Positions 50,818-60,406 of a DNA stretch of 64,000 bases are shown here, one piece after another. Every line of letters begins with the position of its first letter. The stretch's first letter is position 1. Below the pieces are notes generated by a model. The model saw only the letters and a list, made by a program, of their open reading frames with translations. It searched no databases and was not told the DNA's origin. Made by a program: the position numbers and the translations under genes. The stretch comes from Lachnoclostridium sp. UBA1175 (GTDB lineage Bacteria; Bacillota; Clostridia; Lachnospirales; Lachnospiraceae). Where the stretch lies: positions 1-64,000 of the forward strand of contig DBYX01000014.1 of assembly GCA_002311665.1 (NCBI GenBank). The letters run 5' to 3'.

Positions 50818-53572
50818 ATATCTGTTGATCATTGACGGCTCGAGCCTTCTGTCGACACAGTTTTACGGCAATCTGCCACCGGCCGTATTGATGGCGAAGA
50901 CGGTGGAGGAGAAGGAGAAGTATTTTCCGAAGATCATGCAGACGTCCACGGGCGTGTACACGAACGGCGTTTTCGGTTTTCTGCGCTATCTGCTGAAAAT
51001 TCTTCGGCAGCTGAAGCCGACTTGCCTTGCCGTCACGTGGGATCTGACCCGCGAGACGTTCCGAAGACGCATCTATCCGGAGTACAAGGCCAACCGCACC
51101 GAGACAATCGTGCCGCTTCGTGAGCAGTTTGCGCTGTGCCAGGACATCCTGCGTAGGATCGGCGTGAGACAGTATATGTCCGAGGAGTTTGAAGCGGACG
51201 ACTTCAGCGGCTCCCTAGCGGCGAAATTTGAGCGGGAGATGCCTGTCCGCATCCTGACAAAGGACCACGATTATCTGCAGCTTGCCAACGACCGCACAAC
51301 CATATGGCTGTTACAGCAGGCGCAGAAGAAGGCGGACGAACTATTCACAAAATACGGCAACAAAAAGGAATCCTCGCGTGTTCCCGAGAAAACATTTCCG
51401 ATGACACCCGACCGCATCCGGTCGGAATTCGGCGTACCGCCGACCGGAATCGCAGAATTGAAGGGACTGCAGGGAGATCCTTCCGACAATATCAAGGGTG
51501 TTCCGGGCATCGGATCAAAGACGGCGCTCTCACTGATCGTGCATTACAAGACGGTCAATGCGCTGTATGAGGCGATCCACAATGCCGGCGCCGAGGGTGA
51601 GAAGCAGCTTGCGGCGTTCTACAAGGAAAGCCTCGGGATTCACAAGAATCCGATCGGCACGCTCCTCAAGGAGGACCCGGACGCGCTTGTCGGCGAGAAA
51701 GCGGCGAGATTGAGCCGTGACCTTGCGACGATCAAGAGGGATATCCCGATCGACGAGTCGATCGCAGACCTTGCTGTGAAGATCGACTACCGCGAACTTT
51801 CGAATATCCTCGAGGAACTCGAGATCAAGACGATTCCGCTTCCGGAATGCGCTACTCCCGAGATCGTTTTCGAGACGGTGCGAGTGTCCGAAGCAGACAT
51901 TGACAAGACATTGAAAGCCATCGTCAGGTCGGGATCGCCGGTCGGTATTCACCGCATGAAGGAGGATGCCGAGGAGGATTGGATGGCTGCCTTCGGTCTC
52001 GTGTCGGAGAGTATGGTGCTTGCAGTCGCCGTCGATTCGGTGATCTATCATTTTCCGCTGCGGGAAGACACGGAGGAGGCTCTGTACGGAGCGCTTCGTG
52101 AGATTGCAGGAAAAAGGGATGTGTACTGCTTCCGCGGCAAGGAAGACTGGTGCGGCTTGTTTGAAAGAGGCAGCCGGCTTGTCGACGTATCGGTGATGGA
52201 CTACCTGCTTCGTCCTCTGACGACGCAGCACGGCGATATGGATGTATGCAGGGAGTGGTTCCCTGTCGAAAAGATTGAGAAGGACAGTGCGGAGACAGCA
52301 GCACTTGCGCTCACGGCGGGTGTTCTTCTGTCAGAGAAGATCCGCGAGAGCGGTATGGATGCGCTTCTTCGTGACACGGAGCTTCCTCTTATGTGGGTGC
52401 TCCGCGATATGGAACTTGCCGGAATCCGAGTGGACCGCGGACAGCTTCGTTCTTTCGCCGCAATGCTGAGCGTCGAGATGGAACGGTCACGTGCGTCCGT
52501 ATATGAGATGGCCGGATGTGAATTCAACCTGAATTCTCCGAAACAGCTCGGAGAGATTCTGTTCGAGCGTTTGGAAATCCCGTATCCGAAGAAGACAAAG
52601 TCTTCCTACACGACCTCCGCGGAAGTGCTTGAGAAGATTGCCGACAAACACCCGATCATTCCCGAGGTGCTTCGCTACCGCCAGTACGCTAAGCTGTACT
52701 CCACGTATGCCGACGGACTAGAGGAGTACATTGGAACGGACGAGCGGATCCACACGACATTCCGTCAGACCGTGACAGCGACAGGAAGACTCAGTTCAAC
52801 GGACCCGAATATGCAGAACATTCCCGCGAGAACGGAGCTCGGACGCGACATCCGAAGAGCGTTTGTGCCTGCGGACGGCTGTGTCTTCGTCGATGCGGAC
52901 TACTCGCAGATCGAGCTTCGTCTGATGGCGCATCTCTCCGGTGACAAAGGCCTGCAGGCTGCTTACCACGAGGCTGCGGACATTCATCGTCTGACCGCGA
53001 GCGAGGTGTTCGGCGTTCCTTACGACGATGTGACCGCGGAGCAGAGAAGCGCCGCGAAGGCGGTGAATTTCGGCATACTGTACGGTATCAGTTCATTTTC
53101 CCTCGCACAGGATCTCGGCATTACGAGAGCCACTGCGGAGGAATACATACAGGGCTATTTCGAGCGCTTCCCGCGCGTAAAAGCCTACCTCGACGAGACT
53201 GTCGCCGAGGCGAAGAAAAACGGTATGGTGAGGACCGCATACGGACGGATCCGTCCGATCCCGGAGCTGTCCTCGAGTGAGTATTCGAAGCGTTCGTTCG
53301 GCGAGCGCGTAGCGATGAACTCGCCGATTCAGGGAACGGCTGCTGATATTATGAAGATGGCGATGCTCGCTGTCGACCGAAAACTGCGTGAGCAGGGGCT
53401 TTCGTCCAGAGCGCTGATCCAGGTGCACGATGAATTGCTTCTGGAGGTTCCGCTCGCTGAGGAGGAGACCGTTCGAAAACTTGTGAAGGAAGCGTTTGAG
53501 CATGTTGCCGATCTGTCTGTCCCGTTAGAGGCGGAGGTTCACAGCGGAAAGACATGGCTTGACGCAAAATAA
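50807..53572 (+). CDS. polA: DNA polymerase I
   Basis: Repair and Okazaki-fragment polymerase, 921 residues. N-terminal 5'-3' nuclease (1-~320; TFRRRIYPEYKANR near 85, EADDF near 130, KGLQGDPSDNIKGVPGIG near 220), a middle 3'-5' exonuclease-like domain (~360-540) that lacks the DxE catalytic pattern at its start and so is likely inactive, and the polymerase domain (~545-921) with DYSQIELRLMAHLSGD, the O-helix stretch AKAVNFGILYG and QVHDELLLEV. ATG at 50807 follows GGAGGTG; the GTG nine bases upstream overlaps this RBS. Confidence 0.97.
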   Translation: MEDEYLLIIDGSSLLSTQFYGNLPPAVLMAKTVEEKEKYFPKIMQTSTGVYTNGVFGFLRYLLKILRQLKPTCLAVTWDLTRETFRRRIYPEYKANRTETIVPLREQFALCQDILRRIGVRQYMSEEFEADDFSGSLAAKFEREMPVRILTKDHDYLQLANDRTTIWLLQQAQKKADELFTKYGNKKESSRVPEKTFPMTPDRIRSEFGVPPTGIAELKGLQGDPSDNIKGVPGIGSKTALSLIVHYKTVNALYEAIHNAGAEGEKQLAAFYKESLGIHKNPIGTLLKEDPDALVGEKAARLSRDLATIKRDIPIDESIADLAVKIDYRELSNILEELEIKTIPLPECATPEIVFETVRVSEADIDKTLKAIVRSGSPVGIHRMKEDAEEDWMAAFGLVSESMVLAVAVDSVIYHFPLREDTEEALYGALREIAGKRDVYCFRGKEDWCGLFERGSRLVDVSVMDYLLRPLTTQHGDMDVCREWFPVEKIEKDSAETAALALTAGVLLSEKIRESGMDALLRDTELPLMWVLRDMELAGIRVDRGQLRSFAAMLSVEMERSRASVYEMAGCEFNLNSPKQLGEILFERLEIPYPKKTKSSYTTSAEVLEKIADKHPIIPEVLRYRQYAKLYSTYADGLEEYIGTDERIHTTFRQTVTATGRLSSTDPNMQNIPARTELGRDIRRAFVPADGCVFVDADYSQIELRLMAHLSGDKGLQAAYHEAADIHRLTASEVFGVPYDDVTAEQRSAAKAVNFGILYGISSFSLAQDLGITRATAEEYIQGYFERFPRVKAYLDETVAEAKKNGMVRTAYGRIRPIPELSSSEYSKRSFGERVAMNSPIQGTAADIMKMAMLAVDRKLREQGLSSRALIQVHDELLLEVPLAEEETVRKLVKEAFEHVADLSVPLEAEVHSGKTWLDAK

Positions 53573-53592
53573 TATGACAGGAGGAAGGCAGC

Positions 53593-54225
53593 GTGTACGT
53601 CATCGGATTGACCGGCTGTGCCGGAAGCGGCAAGAGTTATGTGTGTGAATGCGCGAAAGAAGTTCTCGGGATTCCCGTGATCGATTCCGATGCGGAATGC
53701 CGAAGCCTGCAGGAGCCCGGGCAACCGGTATTCGAGGAGATCGTGCGTGAGTTCGGGCCTTCCTGCCTGAAAGAGGACGGTTCGCTTGACCGTACCGGAC
53801 TCGCCGAGATCGTATTCAACAACAAGGATGCATTGAAACGGCTCAACGAGCTGACACATCCTGCTGTCATCCGGCATATATGCGGGATGCTGGAGGAATA
53901 TCGAAGAAAGGGCGAGGAATTCGTCATTGTCGAGTCCGCACTCGCAACCGAGGCCGGTTACCGTGACTTTTGCGACGAACTGTGGCTCGTCTATGCCGAC
54001 GATGAGACGCGTGCCGAACGGTTGCGCAGCACCAGGGGGTACTCCGACGAGAAAATCGCCTCAGTGTTCGCCTCCCAGGTTCCGCAGAGCACACTGTTCG
54101 GGCTCTGTGAGAGAGTGATAGACAATGAGGCATCCATAACCAAAACCGGCATACTACGGCAACTGTCATTTTACTTCGATGCGATACGGAAACGACTCCG
54201 CGCCGCGAAGGAGGATGAGCATTGA
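53593..54225 (+). CDS. coaE: Dephospho-CoA kinase
   Basis: Last step of CoA synthesis. The 210 residues have the P-loop GLTGCAGSGKS near residue 5, the DSDAEC substrate segment near 33, and LTHPAVI near 82. Start is GTG at 53593 after GGAGGA. It ends with a TTGA overlap into the next gene. Neighbouring polA-coaE order is common in bacteria. Confidence 0.95.
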   Translation: MYVIGLTGCAGSGKSYVCECAKEVLGIPVIDSDAECRSLQEPGQPVFEEIVREFGPSCLKEDGSLDRTGLAEIVFNNKDALKRLNELTHPAVIRHICGMLEEYRRKGEEFVIVESALATEAGYRDFCDELWLVYADDETRAERLRSTRGYSDEKIASVFASQVPQSTLFGLCERVIDNEASITKTGILRQLSFYFDAIRKRLRAAKEDEH

Positions 54226-55016
54226 GAATTCTCAGTATTGCCAGCGGGAGCAGCGGAAACTGCCTTTGCATTGTGACGGGACAGGCAACGATCCTGATTG
54301 ACGCGGGCGTGTCCGCGAAGAAGATCGTCGAGGGCCTGACAATGTACGGCATCGACCCCGAATCGATCGATGCGATCCTGATCACGCACGAGCACAGCGA
54401 CCATATAGCAGGACTTCCCGTGTTTCTCCGCAAATACCGCATCCGAGTGTACGGTACGCACGAGACGCTGCAGGCGGTCATCAATGCAAACCACGGCAAG
54501 CCGCTTCCCGCGGAGCTGTTCCGTTCGATTACGCCCGGCGTTGTCTTGCAGGTGAAAGATGCGGAAGTTTCCGCTTGCTACACATCGCACGACGCTGCGA
54601 AGTCCGTTGCGTACGGCATCCGTTCACACGGCCGTTATTTTGCGATGGCTACGGACCTCGGTTGCTACGACGGCTCGATCGTTGAGCATCTTTCAGGCGC
54701 CGATGCCGTCCTTATAGAATCCAATTATGACCGCGATATGCTTTTGGTCGGACCGTATCCTTACCACCTGAAGAAACGTATCCTCGGGGCATACGGACAT
54801 CTCTCGAACGACGATTGCGGAAGTCTGATGGTCTCCGTGCTTCACAGAAGCCTTAAACACATCATTCTGGCGCATCTGAGCAAGGACAACAATTATCCGG
54901 AACTGGCACTCGCAAGTGCGCAGGCGGTTCTCCGAAAGAACTGGAGGTACACCGAGCCGTGTCCGCAGATCATGGTGGCGAAGCGCGACGTGCCGTCCGA
55001 AGAGATCGATCTGTAG
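54222..55016 (+). CDS. MBL-fold hydrolase (WalJ/YycJ-like)
   Basis: A 264-residue metallo-beta-lactamase-fold protein with the YycJ-type start ILSIASGSSGNCLCI and the metal motif THEHSDHIAG near residue 49. In Bacillus and Streptococcus the relative WalJ/VicX is tied to the WalRK system and has been linked to genome stability and possible nuclease activity. Here no walRK genes are close (the two-component pair is 35 kb away). Start TTG at 54222 overlaps the coaE stop; GGAGGATG precedes it. Confidence 0.85.
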   Translation: MRILSIASGSSGNCLCIVTGQATILIDAGVSAKKIVEGLTMYGIDPESIDAILITHEHSDHIAGLPVFLRKYRIRVYGTHETLQAVINANHGKPLPAELFRSITPGVVLQVKDAEVSACYTSHDAAKSVAYGIRSHGRYFAMATDLGCYDGSIVEHLSGADAVLIESNYDRDMLLVGPYPYHLKKRILGAYGHLSNDDCGSLMVSVLHRSLKHIILAHLSKDNNYPELALASAQAVLRKNWRYTEPCPQIMVAKRDVPSEEIDL

Positions 55017-55061
55017 AGAAGTATCGGGATTTACACATTACATTAACGGAGGTTTTCTCTT

Positions 55062-55334
55062 ATGAAAAAAGCAATCATCACCGTAGTCGGCCGCGACTGT
55101 GTCGGCATCATCGCCAAGGTGTGCACGTATCTCGCGGACAGTAACATCAATATTCTCGACATTTCGCAGACGATCGTCGGCGGTTATTTCAATATGATGA
55201 TGGTCGTGGATGTCGCCGGCTCGGAGAAAAGTTTTGACGCGATCTCCGCAGAGCTCGCGGAGGTTGGCGGAACGATCGGCTGTGTCATCCGGATCCAGCT
55301 CGAGGACATTTTCGACATGATGCACCGTCTGTAA
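55062..55334 (+). CDS. ACT-domain protein (UPF0237)
   Basis: A 90-residue single ACT domain (AIITVVGRDCVGIIAKVCTYLADSNINILDI...), the type found near GcvR-like regulators. It binds a small ligand, probably an amino acid, by family resemblance. It is placed 29 bases before a UPF0210/PFL gene, a pairing conserved in many anaerobes. Function is not established. Confidence 0.88.
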   Translation: MKKAIITVVGRDCVGIIAKVCTYLADSNINILDISQTIVGGYFNMMMVVDVAGSEKSFDAISAELAEVGGTIGCVIRIQLEDIFDMMHRL

Positions 55335-55363
55335 GAAGCAATCTACGACTAATGGAGTGAACT

Positions 55364-56728
55364 ATGATCAGCAGAAGTGAAATTCTGGAAACCAACCAGA
55401 TGATTGAGAAAGAAAACCTGGACGTGCGTACGATCACGATGGGCATCAGCCTGTTGGACTGCATCGATTCCGACCGCGGAAAATTGTGCGCCAACATCCG
55501 GGATAAAATACTGAAACTTGCCGGGAACCTTGTGGCAACCGGTGACGAGATCGGTCGCGAATACGGGATTCCCGTAGTCAACAAACGTATCAGCGTGACG
55601 CCTATCGGCATTGTGGGTGCAGCAGCCTGCCGCAGCGAGGACGATTTTACGGAGATCGCGAAGGAGCTCGACCGCGCAGCGAAGGATGTCGGCGTTAACT
55701 TCCTCGGAGGTTATTCCGCGGTCGTTGCGAAGGGCATGACCACTGCGGATATGATGCTGATGCGCTCGATCCCGCAGGCACTTGCGGAGACGGAGCGCGT
55801 GTGCAGTTCCGTCAATGTAGGATCCACGAGAACCGGTATCGATATGGACGCCGTTCGCATTATGGGCGAAGTGATCCGTGCGACAGCGGAGCGCACTAAG
55901 GACGCGGACTCCATCGGCTGTGCAAAGCTTGTCGTGTTCTGCAACGCACCTGACGACAATCCTTTTATGGCTGGAGCATTTCACGGCGTTACGGAGGCGG
56001 ATGCGGTCATCAATGTCGGCGTCAGTGGCCCCGGCGTTGTGAAAAAGGCTCTGGAGTCCGTGCGCGGTGCAAGTTTTGAGGTGCTCTGCGAGACGATCAA
56101 GAAGACGGCGTTTAAGATCACGCGTGTCGGACAGCTCGTGGCAAAGCGCGCATCCGAGATGCTCGGCGTTCCGTTCGGCATTGTCGACCTTTCTCTGGCA
56201 CCCACGCCGGCAGTCGGAGATTCCGTCGCGGAGATCCTGCAGGAGATCGGCCTTGAATATCCGGGCGCACCCGGCACGACAGCAGCTCTGGCACTTCTGA
56301 ACGACCAGGTGAAGAAGGGCGGCGTGATGGCTTCCTCCTACGTGGGCGGCCTGAGCGGAGCATTTATCCCGGTCAGCGAAGACCAGGGAATGATCGATGC
56401 GGTCAACGCAGGATGTCTGACGCTCGAGAAGCTTGAAGCTATGACATGTGTCTGCTCCGTGGGACTCGATATGATCGCGATCCCCGGCGACACGAGCGCA
56501 GCAACGATCTCCGGCATCATCGCGGACGAGATGGCGATCGGTATGGTCAATCAGAAGACGACGGCAGTGCGTCTGATCCCGGTGATCGGCAAGGGCGTCG
56601 GCGAGCAGGCGGAATTCGGCGGACTTCTCGGATACGCACCGATCATGCCGGTCAATCGCTTCGACTGCAGCGCGTTTGTGAAGCGTGAGGGACGCATACC
56701 CGCACCGATCCACAGTTTTAAGAACTAA
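55364..56728 (+). CDS. PFL family protein (UPF0210, DUF711)
   Basis: A 454-residue protein of the family related to pyruvate formate-lyase/ribonucleotide reductase folds. It has RTITMGISLLDC near residue 20, FLGGYSAVVAKGMT near 116 and the Gly-rich GKGVGEQAEFGGLLGYAPIMPVN near the C-terminus. No glycyl-radical loop can be identified with confidence. Enzymatic role unknown. It is paired with the ACT-domain gene, which could sense its substrate or product; this is inference. Confidence 0.88.
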   Translation: MISRSEILETNQMIEKENLDVRTITMGISLLDCIDSDRGKLCANIRDKILKLAGNLVATGDEIGREYGIPVVNKRISVTPIGIVGAAACRSEDDFTEIAKELDRAAKDVGVNFLGGYSAVVAKGMTTADMMLMRSIPQALAETERVCSSVNVGSTRTGIDMDAVRIMGEVIRATAERTKDADSIGCAKLVVFCNAPDDNPFMAGAFHGVTEADAVINVGVSGPGVVKKALESVRGASFEVLCETIKKTAFKITRVGQLVAKRASEMLGVPFGIVDLSLAPTPAVGDSVAEILQEIGLEYPGAPGTTAALALLNDQVKKGGVMASSYVGGLSGAFIPVSEDQGMIDAVNAGCLTLEKLEAMTCVCSVGLDMIAIPGDTSAATISGIIADEMAIGMVNQKTTAVRLIPVIGKGVGEQAEFGGLLGYAPIMPVNRFDCSAFVKREGRIPAPIHSFKN

Positions 56729-56773
56729 GTGTAATGTATCAGGGGAAGCTGCTTCAGCGGCACAGGAGGGGAT

Positions 56774-57577
56774 ATGGAAATACAGTTATGGAGGGAAATA
56801 CTTGAGCCGTACGCGCTTGCCGTGGACGAGCTCGTGATCAAGTTTACACATATACAGAAATCATTGCGGAAGCAGGACGATTACTGCCCGATCGAGCTGA
56901 TCTCGGGGCGAGTGAAGACGATCGCAAGCATCGTCGAAAAATGCAACCGCAAGAAGATTCCGCTCGAGCGTCTCGAGGAGGAGATGACAGACATCGCCGG
57001 GGTCAGACTGATCTGCCAGTTTGTCGAGGACTGCTATGTCGTCGCGGATATGATCAAGAAAAGAAGCGATCTTGAGGTCGTCAGCGAGAGCGATTACATC
57101 GCAGAGCCGAAGGACAGCGGTTACCGTAGCTACCACATGAAGATACGCTACACGGTGCAGACCGTGAACGGTCCGAAAACTCTTAACGCAGAGATTCAGA
57201 TACGTACGCTCGGCATGAACTGCTGGTCTACGATCGAGCACTCGCTGCAGTACAAGTACCGCGGCAACATTCCCGAGGAGCTTCGCACGAGGCTTGAGCA
57301 CGTCGCGGACGAGATGGTCCAAACCGACCGTGAACTTTCCGAGATCCGCGATGAGATCAAGGCCGCGAGGGAGCAGCGCTTCGAGGAAGAGCGGATCGTA
57401 AATGACATTCTTCTCACGATACAGAACCTGTACCGGTTTGCAAGCCGCAGAGAAGCGGTGCGCATCCAGGAGGAATTCTTCCGTATCTACGAGGAGAAAA
57501 ATATCGACAAACTGCGGTATTTCGCGAATGAACTCGACATCATCGCGGAAGGCTACCGCGCGCAGACTACGGTGTAA
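56774..57577 (+). CDS. Small alarmone synthetase (RelQ/SasB-like)
   Basis: A 267-residue RelA/SpoT synthetase domain without hydrolase or TGS/ACT domains. The synthetase motifs are visible: IASIVEKCNRKK, DIAGVRLICQFVEDCY near residue 76, KDSGYRSYHMKIRY near 116 and EIQIRTLGMNCWSTIEH near 142. It makes (p)ppGpp from ATP and GDP/GTP. C-terminal helices fit the tetramer type. RBS AGGAGGGG. No bifunctional Rel gene lies in the window. Confidence 0.9.
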   Translation: MEIQLWREILEPYALAVDELVIKFTHIQKSLRKQDDYCPIELISGRVKTIASIVEKCNRKKIPLERLEEEMTDIAGVRLICQFVEDCYVVADMIKKRSDLEVVSESDYIAEPKDSGYRSYHMKIRYTVQTVNGPKTLNAEIQIRTLGMNCWSTIEHSLQYKYRGNIPEELRTRLEHVADEMVQTDRELSEIRDEIKAAREQRFEEERIVNDILLTIQNLYRFASRREAVRIQEEFFRIYEEKNIDKLRYFANELDIIAEGYRAQTTV

Positions 57578-57589
57578 GGATGAGTAATT

Positions 57590-59002
57590 ATGAAGTTACC
57601 GCGGGAATATGAGGAACGGATGCGGGCGCTGCTCGGCGAGAGCGAGTTCGAAGCATACGAGGCGTGCCTTGAGAAAAGGGCACGCTCCGCGTTGCGTCTG
57701 AACACGATGAAAGTCTCGACCGATCAGTGGGAGGCGGAGTCTCCGTTTACGATGCGCCGCGTTCCGTGGATTTCCAACGGATATTATTACGATGATACGG
57801 ATGCTCCGTCAAAGCATCCGTATTACTATGCAGGACTGTATTATCTTCAGGAACCTTCGGCGATGACGCCGGCCAACCTGTTGCCGATCGAACCGGGAGA
57901 CCGAGTTCTCGACCTGTGCGCGGCTCCGGGAGGCAAGAGCACCGAGCTTGCAGCCAAACTGAACGGGACAGGCATCCTGATCGCGAATGACATTTCCGCG
58001 ACGAGAGCGAAGGCACTTCTGAAAAACCTGGAGGTGTTCGGCGCTTCGAACATTCTCGTCATAAGTGAGGATCCGGCACAGCTTGCAACACGCTTTGAAG
58101 GCTATTTTGATAAGATTCTCGTGGATGCACCGTGCTCCGGTGAGGGGATGTTCCGAAAGCAGCCCGCGATCATCAAAAACTGGGAGCAGTACGGTACCGA
58201 GTATTATAACAATCTTCAGAAAATGATCCTGCCCAAGGCGGTTTCGATGCTTCGTCCGGGAGGAATGCTTCTTTATTCCACATGCACATTTTCCCCCCTT
58301 GAGGACGAGGAGACCGTGGAATATGTGTTGAAGCAGTGCCCGGATATGGAACTGGTTCCGGTGATCCCCTCGGATAAGGCTTCGGATTACGAAGGCTACG
58401 GCTTTATGACAGGCCGTCCGGACTGGATGAGCGAGCCGAACGAAGAGGTTGTTCGCTGTGCAAGACTGTTCCCTCACAGATTGGAGGGAGAGGGCCATTT
58501 TGTCGCATTGTTCCGCAAGAAAGAGGATGCACCTTCGTACGGCCGCACCGATTCGTTCCGCGGCTTCTGCAAGCCCTCGGAGGTGCCTGAGGAATTAAGA
58601 GACCTGCTATCGTCGCTTAAGATGAAGAACAACCGGCTGGATCCTTCCCGACTGGTAATCCGGGATGAGCGAGTTTACGCGATGCCGGAGGATATGCCTG
58701 CAACCAACGGCCTGCGAGTGCTTCGGAGCGGGTGGTATCTCGGAGATGCAAAGAAGGGTCGTTTTGAACCGAGCCAGGCGTTTGCGATGGGACTTTCCGC
58801 GGAGGAATATCCGAACGTGTGGAGCATTCCGGTTGACGATCCCCGCGTTGTGCGCTATTTAAAGTGTGAGACTCTTGAGGCGCCTGACGAATGCCCGGAG
58901 GGCAATGTGCTGATCTGCGCCGACCGTTATCCGCTTGGCTTTGCACGCGTAAAATCCGGCTCGTTCAAGAACCGGTATCTCCCAGGATGGAGGATGATGT
59001 GA
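57590..59002 (+). CDS. RsmF-like rRNA cytosine-C5 methyltransferase
   Basis: A 470-residue NOL1/NOP2/sun-family protein. DLCAAPGGKSTELAAKL near residue 103 binds SAM; two catalytic-type Cys are seen in DAPCSGEGMFRK near 180 and STCTFSPLEDEE near 225. A C-terminal extension (~300-470) matches the RsmF_methylt_CI/PUA-like tail. Likely target is 16S rRNA cytosine, but tRNA is possible. It is followed, in the same frame unit, by a pseudouridine synthase whose start overlaps its stop. Confidence 0.9.
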   Translation: MKLPREYEERMRALLGESEFEAYEACLEKRARSALRLNTMKVSTDQWEAESPFTMRRVPWISNGYYYDDTDAPSKHPYYYAGLYYLQEPSAMTPANLLPIEPGDRVLDLCAAPGGKSTELAAKLNGTGILIANDISATRAKALLKNLEVFGASNILVISEDPAQLATRFEGYFDKILVDAPCSGEGMFRKQPAIIKNWEQYGTEYYNNLQKMILPKAVSMLRPGGMLLYSTCTFSPLEDEETVEYVLKQCPDMELVPVIPSDKASDYEGYGFMTGRPDWMSEPNEEVVRCARLFPHRLEGEGHFVALFRKKEDAPSYGRTDSFRGFCKPSEVPEELRDLLSSLKMKNNRLDPSRLVIRDERVYAMPEDMPATNGLRVLRSGWYLGDAKKGRFEPSQAFAMGLSAEEYPNVWSIPVDDPRVVRYLKCETLEAPDECPEGNVLICADRYPLGFARVKSGSFKNRYLPGWRMM

Positions 59003-59760
59003 TGCTGATGCGCCTTGACCGTTTTCTCTGTCTCTGTGACCCGACACTTACTAGAAAAACTTCCAAAAAGCTTTTCTCGGACGGTTCCGTGCGCGTGAAC
59101 GGAGAACCGGTCCGTGACGCGGCGCGCAAGATCGACACCGATCAGGACAAAGTGACGGTAGGTGCGAAGGAACTTGTATACAGACAATACCGTTATTTTC
59201 TTCTGAATAAACCTGCAGGCGTTCTCTCTGCCTCGCGGGATAGGAAAGTGAAGACCGTTGTCGACCTTGTACAAGGCATCGGAGACGACTTTTTTCCGGT
59301 CGGAAGACTTGACAAGGACACGGAGGGGCTTCTTCTGATCACTAACGACGGAGCGCTTGCGCACGAGATACTTTCGCCGCGGAAGCACGTTCCGAAGACA
59401 TATATCGCGCTGTGCAGGGGAACGATCGACGAGAAAGCGATCGCGTCGCTGCAAAACGGGATCGATCTCGGGGATTTTACGAGCGCGCCCGCAAAGGCAG
59501 TTGTGCTTGCCGGCGAAGGTGAGGACACAACGATTGCTTTGACGATCACGGAGGGCAAATTCCATCAGGTAAAGCGTATGGTTGTCGCAGTCGGAAGCGA
59601 GGTGCTTACGCTTCGCAGAGTGCGTATGGGAGGACTGTGGCTTCCTCCCAATATGAATAGCGGTTCCTGCGTCGAAAGGGACGGTGAGGAACTGAAGAAG
59701 ATCTTATTTCAGGACGGATATGAAGATGATGAAGAACGATTTTTGCGCCGCTATCTTTGA
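59002..59760 (+). CDS. RsuA-family pseudouridine synthase
   Basis: A 252-residue synthase with an S4 RNA-binding domain at the start (RLDRFLCLCDPTLTRKTSKKLFSDGSVRVNG) and the catalytic core with PVGRLDKDTEGLLLITNDG near residue 98, where the Asp of RLDKDTEG is the nucleophile. RsuA/RluB/E/F enzymes act on rRNA; which uridine is not clear. ATG 59002 overlaps the previous stop by one base; ATG 59008 is an alternative. It overlaps the next gene by 41 bases. Confidence 0.9.
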   Translation: MLMRLDRFLCLCDPTLTRKTSKKLFSDGSVRVNGEPVRDAARKIDTDQDKVTVGAKELVYRQYRYFLLNKPAGVLSASRDRKVKTVVDLVQGIGDDFFPVGRLDKDTEGLLLITNDGALAHEILSPRKHVPKTYIALCRGTIDEKAIASLQNGIDLGDFTSAPAKAVVLAGEGEDTTIALTITEGKFHQVKRMVVAVGSEVLTLRRVRMGGLWLPPNMNSGSCVERDGEELKKILFQDGYEDDEERFLRRYL

Positions 59761-60406
59761 TCTCGACGGAACGCTCGTCGATTCCATGTGGATCTGGCGC
59801 GATATTGATATCGATTACCTCGGACGGCACAATATTCCTTTCGACGAGGAACTGCAGGCGAAGATCGAGGGCCTCAGTTTTCATGAGACGGCAGTATATT
59901 TCAAGGAAAATTACGGGATTACCGAGTCGATTGAGGAGATACAGAAAGAATGGAACGACATGGCGATCGAGTTCTACCGGACCAAGGTCTTCCCGAAGCC
60001 CGGTGTCATCGATTACCTGAAGCAACTGAGAAGCCGCGGCATCAAGACAGGGATCGCGACATCGAACTCTTGGGAACTTCTTTCTGCCGTGCTTGAATCA
60101 ACCGGACTCGATGCCTACATGGACAGCATCCACACGGCGTGCGAGATTAAGAAGGGCAAGCCTGCACCCGACATCTACCTGCTGGTCGCCAAGGACCTTG
60201 CGGTGGACCCCGCGGACTGTATGGTGTTTGAGGACATCGTGCCCGGCATCCAGTCAGGACACAGCGCGGGAATGCGGGTTTGCTCGGTCTATGATGAGTA
60301 CTCGGAGGAGCGGATGGACGAGATCATTGCGATGTCGGACTATCACATTACCAGTTTTACCGAATTGTTGGAGGACAAGGATCATGCTTCCTGTGAAGGG
60401 AACTAA
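59720..60406 (+). CDS. HAD-superfamily hydrolase (beta-phosphoglucomutase-like)
   Basis: A 228-residue HAD phosphatase or mutase: motif I AAIFDLDGTLVDS near residue 9, motif II TSNSW near 113, Lys in KKGKPAPDIYLLVAKD near 145 and motif IV MVFEDIVPGIQSG near 167. The cap is of the helical type. Specificity is unknown. AGGACGG precedes the ATG. It overlaps the genes on both sides, so the string rsmF-rsuA-HAD-membrane protein-rluA looks like one tightly packed operon. Confidence 0.85.
   Translation: MKMMKNDFCAAIFDLDGTLVDSMWIWRDIDIDYLGRHNIPFDEELQAKIEGLSFHETAVYFKENYGITESIEEIQKEWNDMAIEFYRTKVFPKPGVIDYLKQLRSRGIKTGIATSNSWELLSAVLESTGLDAYMDSIHTACEIKKGKPAPDIYLLVAKDLAVDPADCMVFEDIVPGIQSGHSAGMRVCSVYDEYSEERMDEIIAMSDYHITSFTELLEDKDHASCEGN

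Noticed and set aside
51840..52450. Active 3'-5' proofreading domain in polA
   Set aside because: The segment has the right place and size, but the DxE catalytic pattern is absent, so I describe it as likely inactive.
55349..56713. 454-codon antisense frame over the PFL gene
   Set aside because: It matches the length of the PFL gene only because stop codons are rare on that frame; composition is Arg/His/Cys-rich.
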